A stretch of DNA of 32,246 nucleotides from Hydrogenophilales bacterium (GTDB taxonomy: Bacteria > Pseudomonadota > Gammaproteobacteria > Burkholderiales > Thiobacteraceae). The stretch is from NCBI GenBank assembly GCA_016235775.1, contig JACRIU010000081.1, forward strand, positions 1 to 32,246, read 5' to 3'. Position numbers and translations under genes: made by a program. Under the pieces are notes generated by a model. The model searched no databases. It was not told the DNA's origin and worked only from the letters and a program-made list of their open reading frames with translations. This document shows positions 16,859 through 25,092 of the stretch, in pieces. How positions within the stretch are numbered: position 1 is the first letter of the stretch; each line of letters starts with the position of its first letter.

Positions 16859-18796
16859 ATGAAGATTTTCGCTGAATCGCCATCCATGAACGCGTCGAAT
16901 GCCCCCCTTCGGCACTCGCTCCTGATCCGGGTCGCCGGCGCAATGACGATTGTCACGCTCGTGGTGCTGACCGGAATGGGCGGCGCCGCGTTTATCGCGG
17001 AAACCACGCTTGGCTATGCCGCCGCGATCAACCACGCCGGGGCGCTGCGCATGCAGAGCTACCGGCTGAGCACGCTGGCTTTCGCCGCGCGAACGCAAGC
17101 GGAAAGCGATCGCTACCGGCGTGAAATTGGCAGCGCGATTACCACCTTTGATCAATCGCTCAACAGCACGGTGCTGACCAGCCCCGCCAGCGTCGACGCT
17201 GGCAGCAAGAGCGCCGCCGCCCGGCAAGCCGTCGTCTTGAAATGGAATCAGCAGATCAAGCCCATGTTGCAGGCGCAGATCGAGCGGCCGAACCTGGCGG
17301 GACAGGGCGCAAGCAGTGACTTGAACACGCTGTTGGAGCGCACCAACGCCTTCGTCGCCGATATTAATCTCCTGGTCAGGCAGATCGAACACGATACCGA
17401 AAGCCGCATCCGCTTCCTGCGCACGACCATCGGCGTGACCCTGCTCATCACGCTGGGCGCAGTGCTGTTGACCATGCATTTTCTGCAAACCGCGGTGCTC
17501 ACGCCATTGCAGGATTTGGTTGTTTTCACTTCGCAGATCCGCCGCGGCAATCTGGACGCACGCACCCCGCATGGCGGGGAAGGCGAGTTGGGCCGCCTTG
17601 GCCACGCCTTCAATCTGATGGCGGAAGATCTTGCGGCGCTCTACCATTCCCTGGAAACCCGCGTTGCGGAAAAGACCGCCGATCTGGAACGCAGCAACCG
17701 CTCGCTGGAGTTGCTGTATCACTCCATCGCCCGCCTCTACACCGGCCCGGTGGAGGCGGATACCTATCGCTTGCTGTTGCGGGAAATTGAAGAAGTGCTG
17801 GGCTTGAGCGCCGGCTCGGCGTGCCTGATGGAGGGAGCTTCACAGGGAAGCATCTCGATCTTGGCTTCCACGCTTAACCCGGCTCAGGGAGAAGTCGCCT
17901 TCTGCAGCCTGAGCTCCTGCGCCGAGTGCCTGGCGGGGGAGGGGCTGCGCGTGCGTGAGCTGGGCGGCCGGCAGGTATTGTCCATTCCGTTGCGCGATGC
18001 GGAGCGGGCTCACGGCATGATGCAATTGCTCATCCCGCCGGGGCGGGAAGTCGAGCCCTGGAAAATGCGTTTGCTCGAAGCGCTGTCGCGCCACATCGGA
18101 ACGGCGATTGGAACGGCCAGGCGCACGGAGCATGAGCGGATGCTGTCGCTGTTGGAAGAGCGCTCGGTGATCGCCAGAGAGCTGCATGATTCCTTGGCGC
18201 AGTCCCTGTCTTATATGAAAATCCAGGTGAGCCGGCTGGCGGGCGTCATCACGCGCGAAAGTCCATCGGAAGCGGCCAGCAACATTCTGGGCGAATTGCG
18301 CGAGGGATTGAACGGCTCCTACCGGCAGTTACGCGAATTGCTGACCACGTTCCGCCTGCGCATAGAGGGGGAAAGCCTATCCGCCGTGCTGGAGAGCACC
18401 GCGCAAGAATTCGCCAGCCGCAACCAGATCAAGATATCGCTGGAGACGCATCTGACCAATTGCCCGCTCTCGGCCAATGAAGAGATTCATGTCTTGCAGA
18501 TCGTGCGCGAGGCCTTGTCCAATGTCGTGCACCATGCCCAGGCGCATCACGCAAAGGTGGCGCTGCGCGCCGAGGCGGATGGCATGGTCAGCGTTTCAAT
18601 CGAGGATGACGGCGTGGGCATCGACAACCAGCCTGCGCAGACCCATCACTACGGCATGGCCATCATGGAGGAGCGCGTGCGTGGCTTGGGTGGGCGATTG
18701 GAAGTGATGACCCGCCCGGAGGGCGGCACGCGAGTCGAAGTCCGTTTTGCGCCGCACAGCCGATCCGTCGCCGAATTTTATCGTCACCAGGTCTGA
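16859..18796 (+). CDS. narX: Nitrate/nitrite sensor histidine kinase
   Basis: NarX senses nitrate in the periplasm and phosphorylates NarL. Order of parts from the start used here (645 residues): first membrane helix (about 20-45), PilJ-type sensor domain with the P-box INHAGALRMQSYRL (about 57-70), second helix (about 195-217), HAMP region, a GAF-like central module with a cysteine cluster C-x4-C-x2-C (CSLSSCAEC), HisKA_3 with the phosphorylated histidine H443 in ARELHDSLAQ, and a HATPase_c domain (REALSNVVHHA, EDDGVGID, GGRLEV). The start is uncertain: no candidate has a good ribosome site; ATG 16886 (MNASNAPLRH) is equally plausible, GTG 16769 less so. narL follows after three bases. Confidence 0.93.
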   Translation: MKIFAESPSMNASNAPLRHSLLIRVAGAMTIVTLVVLTGMGGAAFIAETTLGYAAAINHAGALRMQSYRLSTLAFAARTQAESDRYRREIGSAITTFDQSLNSTVLTSPASVDAGSKSAAARQAVVLKWNQQIKPMLQAQIERPNLAGQGASSDLNTLLERTNAFVADINLLVRQIEHDTESRIRFLRTTIGVTLLITLGAVLLTMHFLQTAVLTPLQDLVVFTSQIRRGNLDARTPHGGEGELGRLGHAFNLMAEDLAALYHSLETRVAEKTADLERSNRSLELLYHSIARLYTGPVEADTYRLLLREIEEVLGLSAGSACLMEGASQGSISILASTLNPAQGEVAFCSLSSCAECLAGEGLRVRELGGRQVLSIPLRDAERAHGMMQLLIPPGREVEPWKMRLLEALSRHIGTAIGTARRTEHERMLSLLEERSVIARELHDSLAQSLSYMKIQVSRLAGVITRESPSEAASNILGELREGLNGSYRQLRELLTTFRLRIEGESLSAVLESTAQEFASRNQIKISLETHLTNCPLSANEEIHVLQIVREALSNVVHHAQAHHAKVALRAEADGMVSVSIEDDGVGIDNQPAQTHHYGMAIMEERVRGLGGRLEVMTRPEGGTRVEVRFAPHSRSVAEFYRHQV

Positions 18797-18799
18797 TCC

Positions 18800-19447
18800 A
18801 TGCCTAATTCAAACCACACCTCACTCTTGATTGTCGATGATCACCCGCTGTTTCGCAAAGGGGTAGTGCAACTGGTGGATAGCGCCGGCGGATTTGTTCT
18901 GCTGGGCGAAGCCTCCTCCGGGGCCGAGGGCATTGAGCTGGCCTCTGCGCTCCATCCGGATATGATCCTGCTGGACCTCAACATGAAGGACATGAGCGGG
19001 GTCGATGTACTCAAAGTGCTCAAGGCGGCGGACCTCGACTCTCGCGTCATCATGCTGACGGTGTCGGATCAGCAGGAAGACTTGGTGGCGGCCCTGCGCG
19101 CCGGCGCGGATGGTTATCTGCTGAAGGACATGGAGCCGGAAGATTTGGTGGCCAACCTGAAAGAAGCAGCACGCGGGCAGATGGTGCTCAGCCCGGCCCT
19201 CGCGGGCCTGCTGGCCCACGCATTGCGGCAGGAGAATAAGCCCAAGACGGTGGGGGAGGCGGGGCTGACCGAGCAGGAAAGAAAAATCATCGAGCGCATC
19301 GCCGCGGGCAAGAGCAACAAATTGATTGCGCGTGAACTCAACATTACCGAAGGCACGGTCAAAGTTCACGTCAAGCATCTGCTCAAGAAACTGAATCTAA
19401 AGTCGCGGGTGGAAGCCGCCGTGTGGGCGGTGACCCTCCATCCCTGA
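18800..19447 (+). CDS. narL: NarL-type two-component response regulator
   Basis: The 215-residue protein has a receiver domain with acidic pocket D13-D14, phosphorylation site D59 (ILLDLNMKDMSG) and the conserved lysine in GYLLKD. This is followed by a LuxR-type helix-turn-helix (LTEQERKIIERIAAGKSNKLIARELNITEGTVK in pieces, about 155-210). When phosphorylated by NarX it should bind TACYYMT heptamers and activate nar genes; the palindrome at 16677-16692 is the obvious target. It is cotranscribed with narX (three-base gap). Downstream there is a strong GC hairpin repeat rather than a standard terminator. Confidence 0.94.
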   Translation: MPNSNHTSLLIVDDHPLFRKGVVQLVDSAGGFVLLGEASSGAEGIELASALHPDMILLDLNMKDMSGVDVLKVLKAADLDSRVIMLTVSDQQEDLVAALRAGADGYLLKDMEPEDLVANLKEAARGQMVLSPALAGLLAHALRQENKPKTVGEAGLTEQERKIIERIAAGKSNKLIARELNITEGTVKVHVKHLLKKLNLKSRVEAAVWAVTLHP

Positions 19448-19502
19448 GCGAAGAGTGAGTATTTTCCTTCCCCCTCAGGTCATGGGTATCTACACATCGC
19501 TA

Positions 19503-19530
19503 CCCCCCTTTGAAAAAGGGGGTAGGGGGG
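19503..19530. repeat. C6/G6 hairpin repeat downstream of narL
   Basis: CCCCCTTT and AAAGGGGG pair around a very short loop, followed by TAGGGGGG and ATTT. The stem could stop transcription after narL, but the downstream T-tract is minimal. The same style of C-run/G-run hairpin with flanking GGGGGGATTT is a common interspersed repeat in environmental bacterial genomes, so a mobile-repeat origin is as likely as a terminator role. Confidence 0.5.
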
Positions 19531-19567
19531 ATTTCGAAGCTTAACCAAAACATCCTTCACCGAATAC

Positions 19568-19631
19568 TTGTAGGGGCGAGGCATGCCTCGCCCGATGCGC
19601 ATACCGGGCCGGGCATGCCCAACCCCTACAA
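19568..19631. repeat. 64-base MITE-like palindromic element
   Basis: The element is bounded by perfect nine-base inverted ends, TTGTAGGGG and CCCCTACAA. Inside, 19574-19593 is a perfect 20-base palindrome centred on GGCATGCC, and 19611-19620 is the shorter palindrome GGGCATGCCC. There is no coding capacity. The structure resembles the small interspersed repeats of the TAGGGGCGAGGCATGCC type seen in many bacterial genomes. No clear target-site duplication is seen. Confidence 0.6.
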
Positions 19632-19727
19632 AATTTCTGCGTGACGTAAATTGTCGTTATTTATGAAAAGCCCGATAGTCCACAACATGATGGGCGGCGC
19701 CAAACGAAGCAGGTAATATTTCCACTT

Positions 19728-20324
19728 ATGATTAACCGTATATGTTCCTGGCTGGTGTTTTTATTTGCCTGCGCCATTCCCGCCACCCCGGCATTTTCCG
19801 CCGGGGCCGACATCTGGCCAGCGCTGAAGCAGGGCGGCCACGTTATCTTGATTCGTCACGGCGCAGTGGACAATCTGAGCAAAAGTTCCAGCCCGGATGC
19901 GGATTTCGAAGGCTGCGAGGGGCAGTACAATCTCACCGATGAAGGGCGCGAGCAGGTGAAGCAGCTTGGGAACGTCCTGCGCAAACGCAAGATACCGATC
20001 GGCGGCGTGCTGGCCAGCCCCATGTGCCGAACGCGGGATAGCGCACGCATCGCGTTTGGCGCTTTCCGGGCCTGGCCCTTGTTGGAGCCCTTGCCGGAAT
20101 CAGACTTGGATGACCGGCAGCAGCGCATCGACGCGATCAGCCGGGTGATCGGTGATCATAAAGGCCGGGAAAATCTGGTCTTGATTACACACCAACCCAA
20201 CATCGATGCTTTGACATTGGAGGTGGTCGATCCGGCCACCATCGTTGTCGTGAAGCCGGATGGCAAGGGCGGTTTTAAACTGATTCGAAAGTTGTCGCCC
20301 AATGAGTGGCGGATGGATCGCTAG
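19728..20324 (+). CDS. Periplasmic histidine phosphatase family protein
   Basis: The 198-residue protein starts with a signal peptide (about residues 1-25, ending PAFSAG) and belongs to the histidine phosphatase (phosphoglycerate-mutase-like) superfamily. The catalytic RHG motif is R43-H44-G45 (LIRHGAVDN), a second phosphate-binding arginine is R101 (SPMCRTRDSA), and the second histidine is H155 (VLITHQPNID). By family it would hydrolyse a phosphomonoester or similar in the periplasm; the substrate is unknown. Three cysteines in the mature part (62, 63 region and 100) could allow a disulfide. The ribosome site is weak. It is monocistronic, between a repeat-rich gap and a non-coding stretch. 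Confidence 0.85.
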   Translation: MINRICSWLVFLFACAIPATPAFSAGADIWPALKQGGHVILIRHGAVDNLSKSSSPDADFEGCEGQYNLTDEGREQVKQLGNVLRKRKIPIGGVLASPMCRTRDSARIAFGAFRAWPLLEPLPESDLDDRQQRIDAISRVIGDHKGRENLVLITHQPNIDALTLEVVDPATIVVVKPDGKGGFKLIRKLSPNEWRMDR

Positions 20325-20851
20325 GGCGAATTATATTTTGGGGTATTCGTAATGCGTGGCCGATTTTTGATTCTTGGCTCAAGATTCACGAGATAGAAAA
20401 ATCGCATTTATTGCTTGTTTTAACTTTGCGCCCAATGACTCCAATGCAGCGATTTGCGACGGTCAGGTTTTGTCTGAGCCCGGCAGCTCCGTGCCAATAG
20501 CGGACCTTTGAGGGTGGGCCATGGTTTATAAGCCGCCGTTACCCCGGCAATGTGGTATGACACAAATGTGACACAAATGCTCCAAAATAGTCAAATTGAT
20601 CATTGCCGAAAAAATAGAATCTTGAGGAATACGTCTTCCCTTCGGCTTGACGGAACATATCGTAGGTTGAAAAAGCACTACCTCTTGGATCTATTCCTAA
20701 TACTTTGTACTAGTTGCAGTAATAAGTACTGGGTACTATGTCGAGTAATTAATAGTTATGCGGCGCGAAACGCTTGATGGCACTTGCCAAGAAACGGCCG
20801 AAGTCGGCAAACAAATCCAAGACAAAAGAAGTTTCATAAGGGAGCCCTGAG
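20325..20851. other. AT-richer non-coding stretch upstream of the DUF262-HEPN cassette
   Basis: No gene is supported in these 527 bases. Visible structure: inverted eight-base arms CGATTTTT (20361-20368) and AAAAATCG (20397-20404), a tandem 11-base repeat at 20558-20579, and short open frames at 20550-20777 (75 codons), 20758-20850 (30 codons) and 20777-20839 (20 codons, lysine-rich) that overlap one another just before the DUF262 start. None has a good ribosome site. Base composition changes here from the GC-rich core, so this is probably one border of an acquired segment. Confidence 0.5.
20558..20579. repeat. Tandem 11-base direct repeat
   Basis: TGACACAAATG occurs twice with no gap. It lies in the AT-richer leader of the DUF262-HEPN cassette and could be an operator, a recombination scar or a chance duplication. 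Confidence 0.5.
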
Positions 20852-21964
20852 ATGCTTACAGAAGAGATTGAAAATGCTCAACGCTTGGTAAAGACAGACG
20901 CGTATCAGATGTCAGTCGGAGAAGTCATCAATATGTACAAAGACGATGAGTTCGTTATCAACCCCGACTTTCAGCGACTATTTAGGTGGGAGATTGGTCA
21001 GAAGTCCAAACTGATTGAATCACTTCTGTTGGGTATACCGCTCCCCTCCATTTTCGTTTTCGAGAAGGACGACTCGAAGTGGGAGTTGATTGATGGGCTC
21101 CAACGAATTTCGACCCTCTTGGAGTTCATGGGCGAACTAATAGATCCCGCGACTGGTATGTTGAAGCCGCCGACTGCCTTGGTGGCCACCAAGTATTTAC
21201 CTTCTCTGGATAAAGCGGTGTGGGAGAAATCCGATTTGATCGCTGACGTTCCCGTTGACGAGCAAAACCCACTGACGAGTCCGCAGCAACTCGCCATCAA
21301 GCGTAGTCGCCTGAGCGTGGAAATCCTAAAACGGCCAAGCGACAACGCGACCAAATATGATCTCTTCCAACGGCTAAATGCCGGCGGCATTGCAGCGAAC
21401 GCCCAAGAACTCCGGAACTGCATCATAATTATGGTCAATAGTCAGTACGCTGCCTTTTTGCGAGGGCTGGCAGAATCCAACTCATTCCTGACGGTGCTGG
21501 CCGCGAGTGAGGACCAAATAGAGAAACAAAGGCATATGGAATATGTATCGCGTTTCTTTGTCCACACGTTTGTGCCTTACAACGGAAAGCTGGACGTTGA
21601 AGAGTTTATTGACGAGGGCATCGTAACGCTGGCTACAACAAATGAAACTCAGCAAGCTGGCGCGACTTTCAGCGCGACCTTCAACTTGCTGAACCAAGCT
21701 TACGGGGGGGACGCACTGCGCCGTTTCCAGAATGGAGTCCCTGTCGGCCGAGTTGGCCTTGCAGCCTTCGAGGGCATCGCAGTCGGGATCGCTAGAAATC
21801 TGGTAAATATTCAAGGAAAGGCGAACCCGGTTGAGTATCTGCAACAGCGGATCAAAGAGTTCTGGCAAGCTCCCGATATACAGAATTTCTTCACAGCCGG
21901 CTTGAGGGGAACAATACGGATTCAGCGGTCGGTGCCGTTTGGAACAGCGTGGTTCGCCACATGA
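20852..21964 (+). CDS. DUF262 (GmrS-N/ParB-like) protein, sensor half of a DUF262-HEPN pair
   Basis: The 370-residue protein has the DUF262 signature: NPDFQRLFRW (37-46), IPLPSIFVFE (62-71), the D-G-x-Q-R motif DGLQR (81-85) and the later FQRLNAGGIAANAQELR. DUF262 domains are related to ParB/Srx folds and in GmrSD-type type IV restriction enzymes bind and hydrolyse nucleotides; the DGxQR motif is the likely active site. The DUF1524 His-Me nuclease found in fused GmrSD proteins is absent. AGGGAG lies seven bases before the ATG. The stop overlaps the start of the HEPN gene by four bases (ATGA), so the two act together. Codon and base composition are less GC-rich than the flanks, consistent with transfer. 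A defence role is inference from family and context. Confidence 0.85.
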   Translation: MLTEEIENAQRLVKTDAYQMSVGEVINMYKDDEFVINPDFQRLFRWEIGQKSKLIESLLLGIPLPSIFVFEKDDSKWELIDGLQRISTLLEFMGELIDPATGMLKPPTALVATKYLPSLDKAVWEKSDLIADVPVDEQNPLTSPQQLAIKRSRLSVEILKRPSDNATKYDLFQRLNAGGIAANAQELRNCIIIMVNSQYAAFLRGLAESNSFLTVLAASEDQIEKQRHMEYVSRFFVHTFVPYNGKLDVEEFIDEGIVTLATTNETQQAGATFSATFNLLNQAYGGDALRRFQNGVPVGRVGLAAFEGIAVGIARNLVNIQGKANPVEYLQQRIKEFWQAPDIQNFFTAGLRGTIRIQRSVPFGTAWFAT

Positions 21965-22605
21965 GTAAGCCATACACCGAGCAGGATCTTTCCACAATTC
22001 TTGACGCCGACCTAAATTGGCGGCGAAAAGAGCTTTCCGACATGAAGGTAGCCATCAAGACTGCCGACTTGTATTCCAAGCCGGCTCTGCTGAGGGCCAT
22101 CATTGCGATGAGCTATGCTCATTGGGAGGGCTACGTACGCACATGTGCAAATCGGTATTTTGAGCATCTAACGTTGCGAAAGAAAACGTTTGCGGACTTC
22201 GAGCGTCAGATTTACGTCAACAGTGTTTTGGGATCGCTGGATGCTTTGCATCATGGCCGCGTAAGCCTGAAGGAGCGTTGTAATCTTGTGAACGATATTC
22301 TAGACGGAGGAGGTGGAAGATTTGTGTACGTGAACCCAGATCTAGTCGATACCCGATCCAATCTCAAGACGGATGTGATGAACGACATCTGTATGATCTG
22401 TGGCGTCGACTCGAGCCACTTTGAGAAAAACAGAGCCTTTCTTGACATCCTATTACTGAAACGTCGCAATGCAATTGCGCATGGGCAACAAGAGTACATT
22501 GAGCCCGATGAGATTGATGATTTTGTTGCCAACGTACTTGCTCTTATGGGGTTCTTCCGAACGCTGCTCGAAAATAAAGTCTACACCAAGGCATACGCCG
22601 CATAA
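21961..22605 (+). CDS. MAE_28990-like HEPN nuclease, effector half of the pair
   Basis: The ATG at 21961 overlaps the DUF262 stop; an in-frame start twelve bases earlier is less likely. The 214-residue protein has the pattern of the MAE_28990/MAE_18760 HEPN family: SYAHWEGYV (51-59) in an early helix and the HEPN catalytic motif R-x4-H at R169 to H174 (RRNAIAHGQ) in the C-terminal helix pair. HEPN proteins with this motif are usually RNases used in toxin-antitoxin and abortive-infection systems. Its coupling to a DUF262 protein suggests that the partner controls or delivers it. No antitoxin gene is evident on either side. RNase activity and defence role are inferred from the family. Confidence 0.8.
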   Translation: MSKPYTEQDLSTILDADLNWRRKELSDMKVAIKTADLYSKPALLRAIIAMSYAHWEGYVRTCANRYFEHLTLRKKTFADFERQIYVNSVLGSLDALHHGRVSLKERCNLVNDILDGGGGRFVYVNPDLVDTRSNLKTDVMNDICMICGVDSSHFEKNRAFLDILLLKRRNAIAHGQQEYIEPDEIDDFVANVLALMGFFRTLLENKVYTKAYAA

Positions 22606-22657
22606 TAACCACGTCGAGAGCGACCTCGGGGATGCTAGGCGCCCCTCGGTGCCTCAC

Positions 22658-22691
22658 GCGGAACGGCAGCTTTCTGAAATTCTCCGTCCGC
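22658..22691. other. Imperfect hairpin downstream of the HEPN gene
   Basis: GCGGAACGG (22658-22666) and CCGTCCGC (22684-22691) can pair with one bulged base around a 17-base loop. No T-tract follows, so it is a poor terminator candidate. The remaining bases of 22606-22869 contain no supported gene and probably mark the second border of the acquired segment. Confidence 0.25.
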
Positions 22692-22869
22692 TTAGGGTTG
22701 ATAACTGCCGGTTACTCACCAACTCGAAAGGCAGCTACCAGCACAACTGAGACACGCGCCGGTTTGCAATTCAACACCAATACAAATCTTTGTGTGATCC
22801 CGCTCCTGACCGAAATCAACCACGCATTACGTACATCTATATTTTTTTGGCTGGACGATGCCTTGACCG

Positions 22870-24996
22870 CTAAGACGTCAGCCGCCGGTAGATATCCGCC
22901 ACCTTCAGCGGTAATTTCCTCACCTCATCAATAATCACATACTGTGCCGCGCCATACATATGCGGCAGGTATTCCTGGCCTTCTTTGTCAATGGTAATGC
23001 AGAAGGGATGCACCCCGGTGCGCTTGGCTTCGATCAGGGCTTGGCGCGTATCCTCGATGCCGTAGGCGCTGCGATAGCCATCGAAGTAATCATCCGGCTT
23101 GCCATCGGATAAGGTGATGAGTAGCCGGGTCTTGGCATCGACCTCATTCAGTACTTTGGTCAGGTGACGAATAGCAAATCCCATACGCGTGTAATCTTGC
23201 GGACGGATGCCGCTGATGCGCGCACGCACGTTGTCGTCGTAGTGTTCGTCGAAGCGCTTGATGCGGTACAGTTCGCAGCGCTTGCGCGTGTTGCCGGAAA
23301 AGCCATAGATGGCGTAGCGGTCGCCTAGTCTTTCCAGCGTTTCGCACAGCAGCACCAGCGATTCGCGTTCGGCGTCGTTGATCCAGCCTTTGGTGGAGCC
23401 GCTCATATCCACCATGAACATCACCGCCACATTGCGTTCGGCGCGGTGCATGTGCATGAACAGTCGATCGGACATCTCGCGTCCATCGCGTGCATCGGCC
23501 AGGGCTTCTACCAGGGCGTCGATATCCACTTCGTCGCCGGCGGCTTGGCGCTTGAGTAGCTTGTCTTCGTCGCGTAGGCCTTCGAAGGTGCGATGCAGAT
23601 GTTTGATCAGGCCGCTGTATTTATGCAGCGTCTGCGGCACGAAGTCATCATGCACGGGGGGGACGTCTTTCTCGCGCATGACGCACCAATTCTTGCGATA
23701 GTGCTGGCGGCCGTGGTCCCATTCCGGATAGAACGTCGCGCCTTCTTCGTGGTAGGTGCCTTGCCACACGTCGTCCGGGTCTTTGCCCTGCGCTTCGAAT
23801 TGCGTGAGATCGTAATCGCCGTCGCCTGCGGGCACCAGGTACTCGGGTGGGATTTTGCCGAAATCGAGATAGACCGAGGTTAAGAGTTGCTTCACGCCTT
23901 CCGGCGGTGCGACCGGCATATCGTCCAGCGTGATGTCGAAGCTTGGAATATCTCCCGGACTGTCTTGATGTTCTTTCACATCGATTTTGGGCGGGGCTTC
24001 CGGTGGCGCTTCGGTTTGCTGCTTTTGCAGCTCTTCCAGCATTTGCGCGAGCTTGATGCGCAAGTGCATTTTCTCGTGCTCGGTGCGCTTGGCCATGCAT
24101 TCCGCTACCGCGTCTGGGCGCAGTTCGCCTTGATAGCAAGCGATCGGGGCAGGCGGGGCATGGTAGGCGTCTTGCATCAAACGCAGGCTGTCGTTGACCG
24201 ATGCGTCGGGTGCGGCGAGCCGTTCGGCAAAGCGCCGCCACGTTTCCGGAATAGCTTCACTCTCCCCCAAGGTTTGTTTGAGCCGCTGCATCTCGCGGGC
24301 GAGGCCGGGTAGTTCACGCTGCAAGCAGGCTTCGAGCCGCAGCGTTTCTAAACCATGGAATTGTTTGAGCGCGAAGGCTTGATCTTCATATGCGGCGAGC
24401 GCCTCGGCAAAATTAATGCGGAAGCTGCCGAAGCGCGTTTGCGCCCATTGGAAGGCCACCATGGCCTTGCACAGCGTGAAATTATCTTCGGCTGTTTCCA
24501 TCAGTGCGACGACGGCGGGAAGAAAGAGCGTTTCGCTGTCGGTGTAAGGCACATCGCCTTGCGCTATTTTTAATTGCCGGCCTGACAGGCCGTGCGCGAA
24601 GGCGAGCAAGATGCCGCTGAATTCGTCAAACACCGCACCCTCGGCGTGCGCATGGCTGAGCTGAACGAAGTTTTCGACATCCTCGATTACTTGCATGGCG
24701 GCGCGCAGGCCGGCACGGTCGTAGGTGTCCATGGCGTGCAGCGCCCAGGCTTCGATCACGCGCTGATCCATGTGTGCTAAGCCGGCGGTGGCGCGAACCG
24801 CGAACTGATAGGCGATTTGGATGTTGGTGGTGCTGATGCGCCGCGTCCAGTTGAGGAAGAAATCCTGTTCCTCGCGAGGCAGACGCGACAAGGCTTTGGC
24901 GATTCCGGTGGCGTGGAGGAAAGTGAATTCGACTTCGAGCCACTTTTCCAAGGGCTGAAGGATTTGCTCGAGGGTGAGCGGCGCGTTATCGGCCAT
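22870..24996 (-). CDS. cbbO: CbbO/NorD-type von Willebrand factor A protein
   Basis: The 708-residue protein ends in a VWA domain (about 520-705) with a complete metal-ion adhesion site: D530-x-S532-x-S534 (MVDMSGSTKG), T603 and D631 (LSDGKPDD). The first 500 residues are helical and acidic, as in CbbO and NorD. In this family the VWA protein pairs with a MoxR-type AAA+ ATPase (CbbQ/NorQ) and recruits it to a client: RuBisCO for CbbQO, nitric oxide reductase for NorQD. The ATPase gene lies directly upstream. Neither cbbL/cbbM nor norCB is in the window, so the client is open. There is no normal ribosome site; a long inverted repeat separates it from cbbQ. CbbO fits better than NorD by size and VWA sequence, but this is a by-eye judgement. 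Confidence 0.82.
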   Translation of the reverse strand: MADNAPLTLEQILQPLEKWLEVEFTFLHATGIAKALSRLPREEQDFFLNWTRRISTTNIQIAYQFAVRATAGLAHMDQRVIEAWALHAMDTYDRAGLRAAMQVIEDVENFVQLSHAHAEGAVFDEFSGILLAFAHGLSGRQLKIAQGDVPYTDSETLFLPAVVALMETAEDNFTLCKAMVAFQWAQTRFGSFRINFAEALAAYEDQAFALKQFHGLETLRLEACLQRELPGLAREMQRLKQTLGESEAIPETWRRFAERLAAPDASVNDSLRLMQDAYHAPPAPIACYQGELRPDAVAECMAKRTEHEKMHLRIKLAQMLEELQKQQTEAPPEAPPKIDVKEHQDSPGDIPSFDITLDDMPVAPPEGVKQLLTSVYLDFGKIPPEYLVPAGDGDYDLTQFEAQGKDPDDVWQGTYHEEGATFYPEWDHGRQHYRKNWCVMREKDVPPVHDDFVPQTLHKYSGLIKHLHRTFEGLRDEDKLLKRQAAGDEVDIDALVEALADARDGREMSDRLFMHMHRAERNVAVMFMVDMSGSTKGWINDAERESLVLLCETLERLGDRYAIYGFSGNTRKRCELYRIKRFDEHYDDNVRARISGIRPQDYTRMGFAIRHLTKVLNEVDAKTRLLITLSDGKPDDYFDGYRSAYGIEDTRQALIEAKRTGVHPFCITIDKEGQEYLPHMYGAAQYVIIDEVRKLPLKVADIYRRLTS

Positions 24997-25009
24997 AAAA
25001 AGAATTTTT

Positions 25010-25081
25010 CGCCACAGAGATCACAGAGTGCACAGAGAAAAGACGGTGGTTTCCTCTGTGTTCTCTGTGACCTCTGTGGCG
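25010..25081. repeat. Long interspersed inverted repeat between cbbQ and cbbO
   Basis: Two 28-base arms (25010-25037 and 25054-25081) match as reverse complements at 25 positions around a 16-base loop. They are built from iterated CACAGAG / CTCTGTG units. The style, CCACAGAG...CTCTGTGG, is a familiar interspersed repeat in proteobacterial genomes. It fills almost the whole gap between cbbQ and cbbO and would form a very stable hairpin in the shared transcript. Confidence 0.8.
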
Positions 25082-25092
25082 GATAGGTTTTT

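Noticed and set aside
20550..20777. 75-codon frame upstream of the DUF262 gene
   Set aside because: No ribosome site, no recognisable motif, AT-rich region with several overlapping short frames.
20777..20839. 20-codon lysine-rich frame just before DUF262
   Set aside because: Too short to support, and overlaps another short frame; could be the tail of a lost gene, but nothing proves it.
22632..22934. 100-codon frame after the HEPN gene
   Set aside because: Runs into the 3' end of cbbO on the other strand and has no ribosome site or motif.
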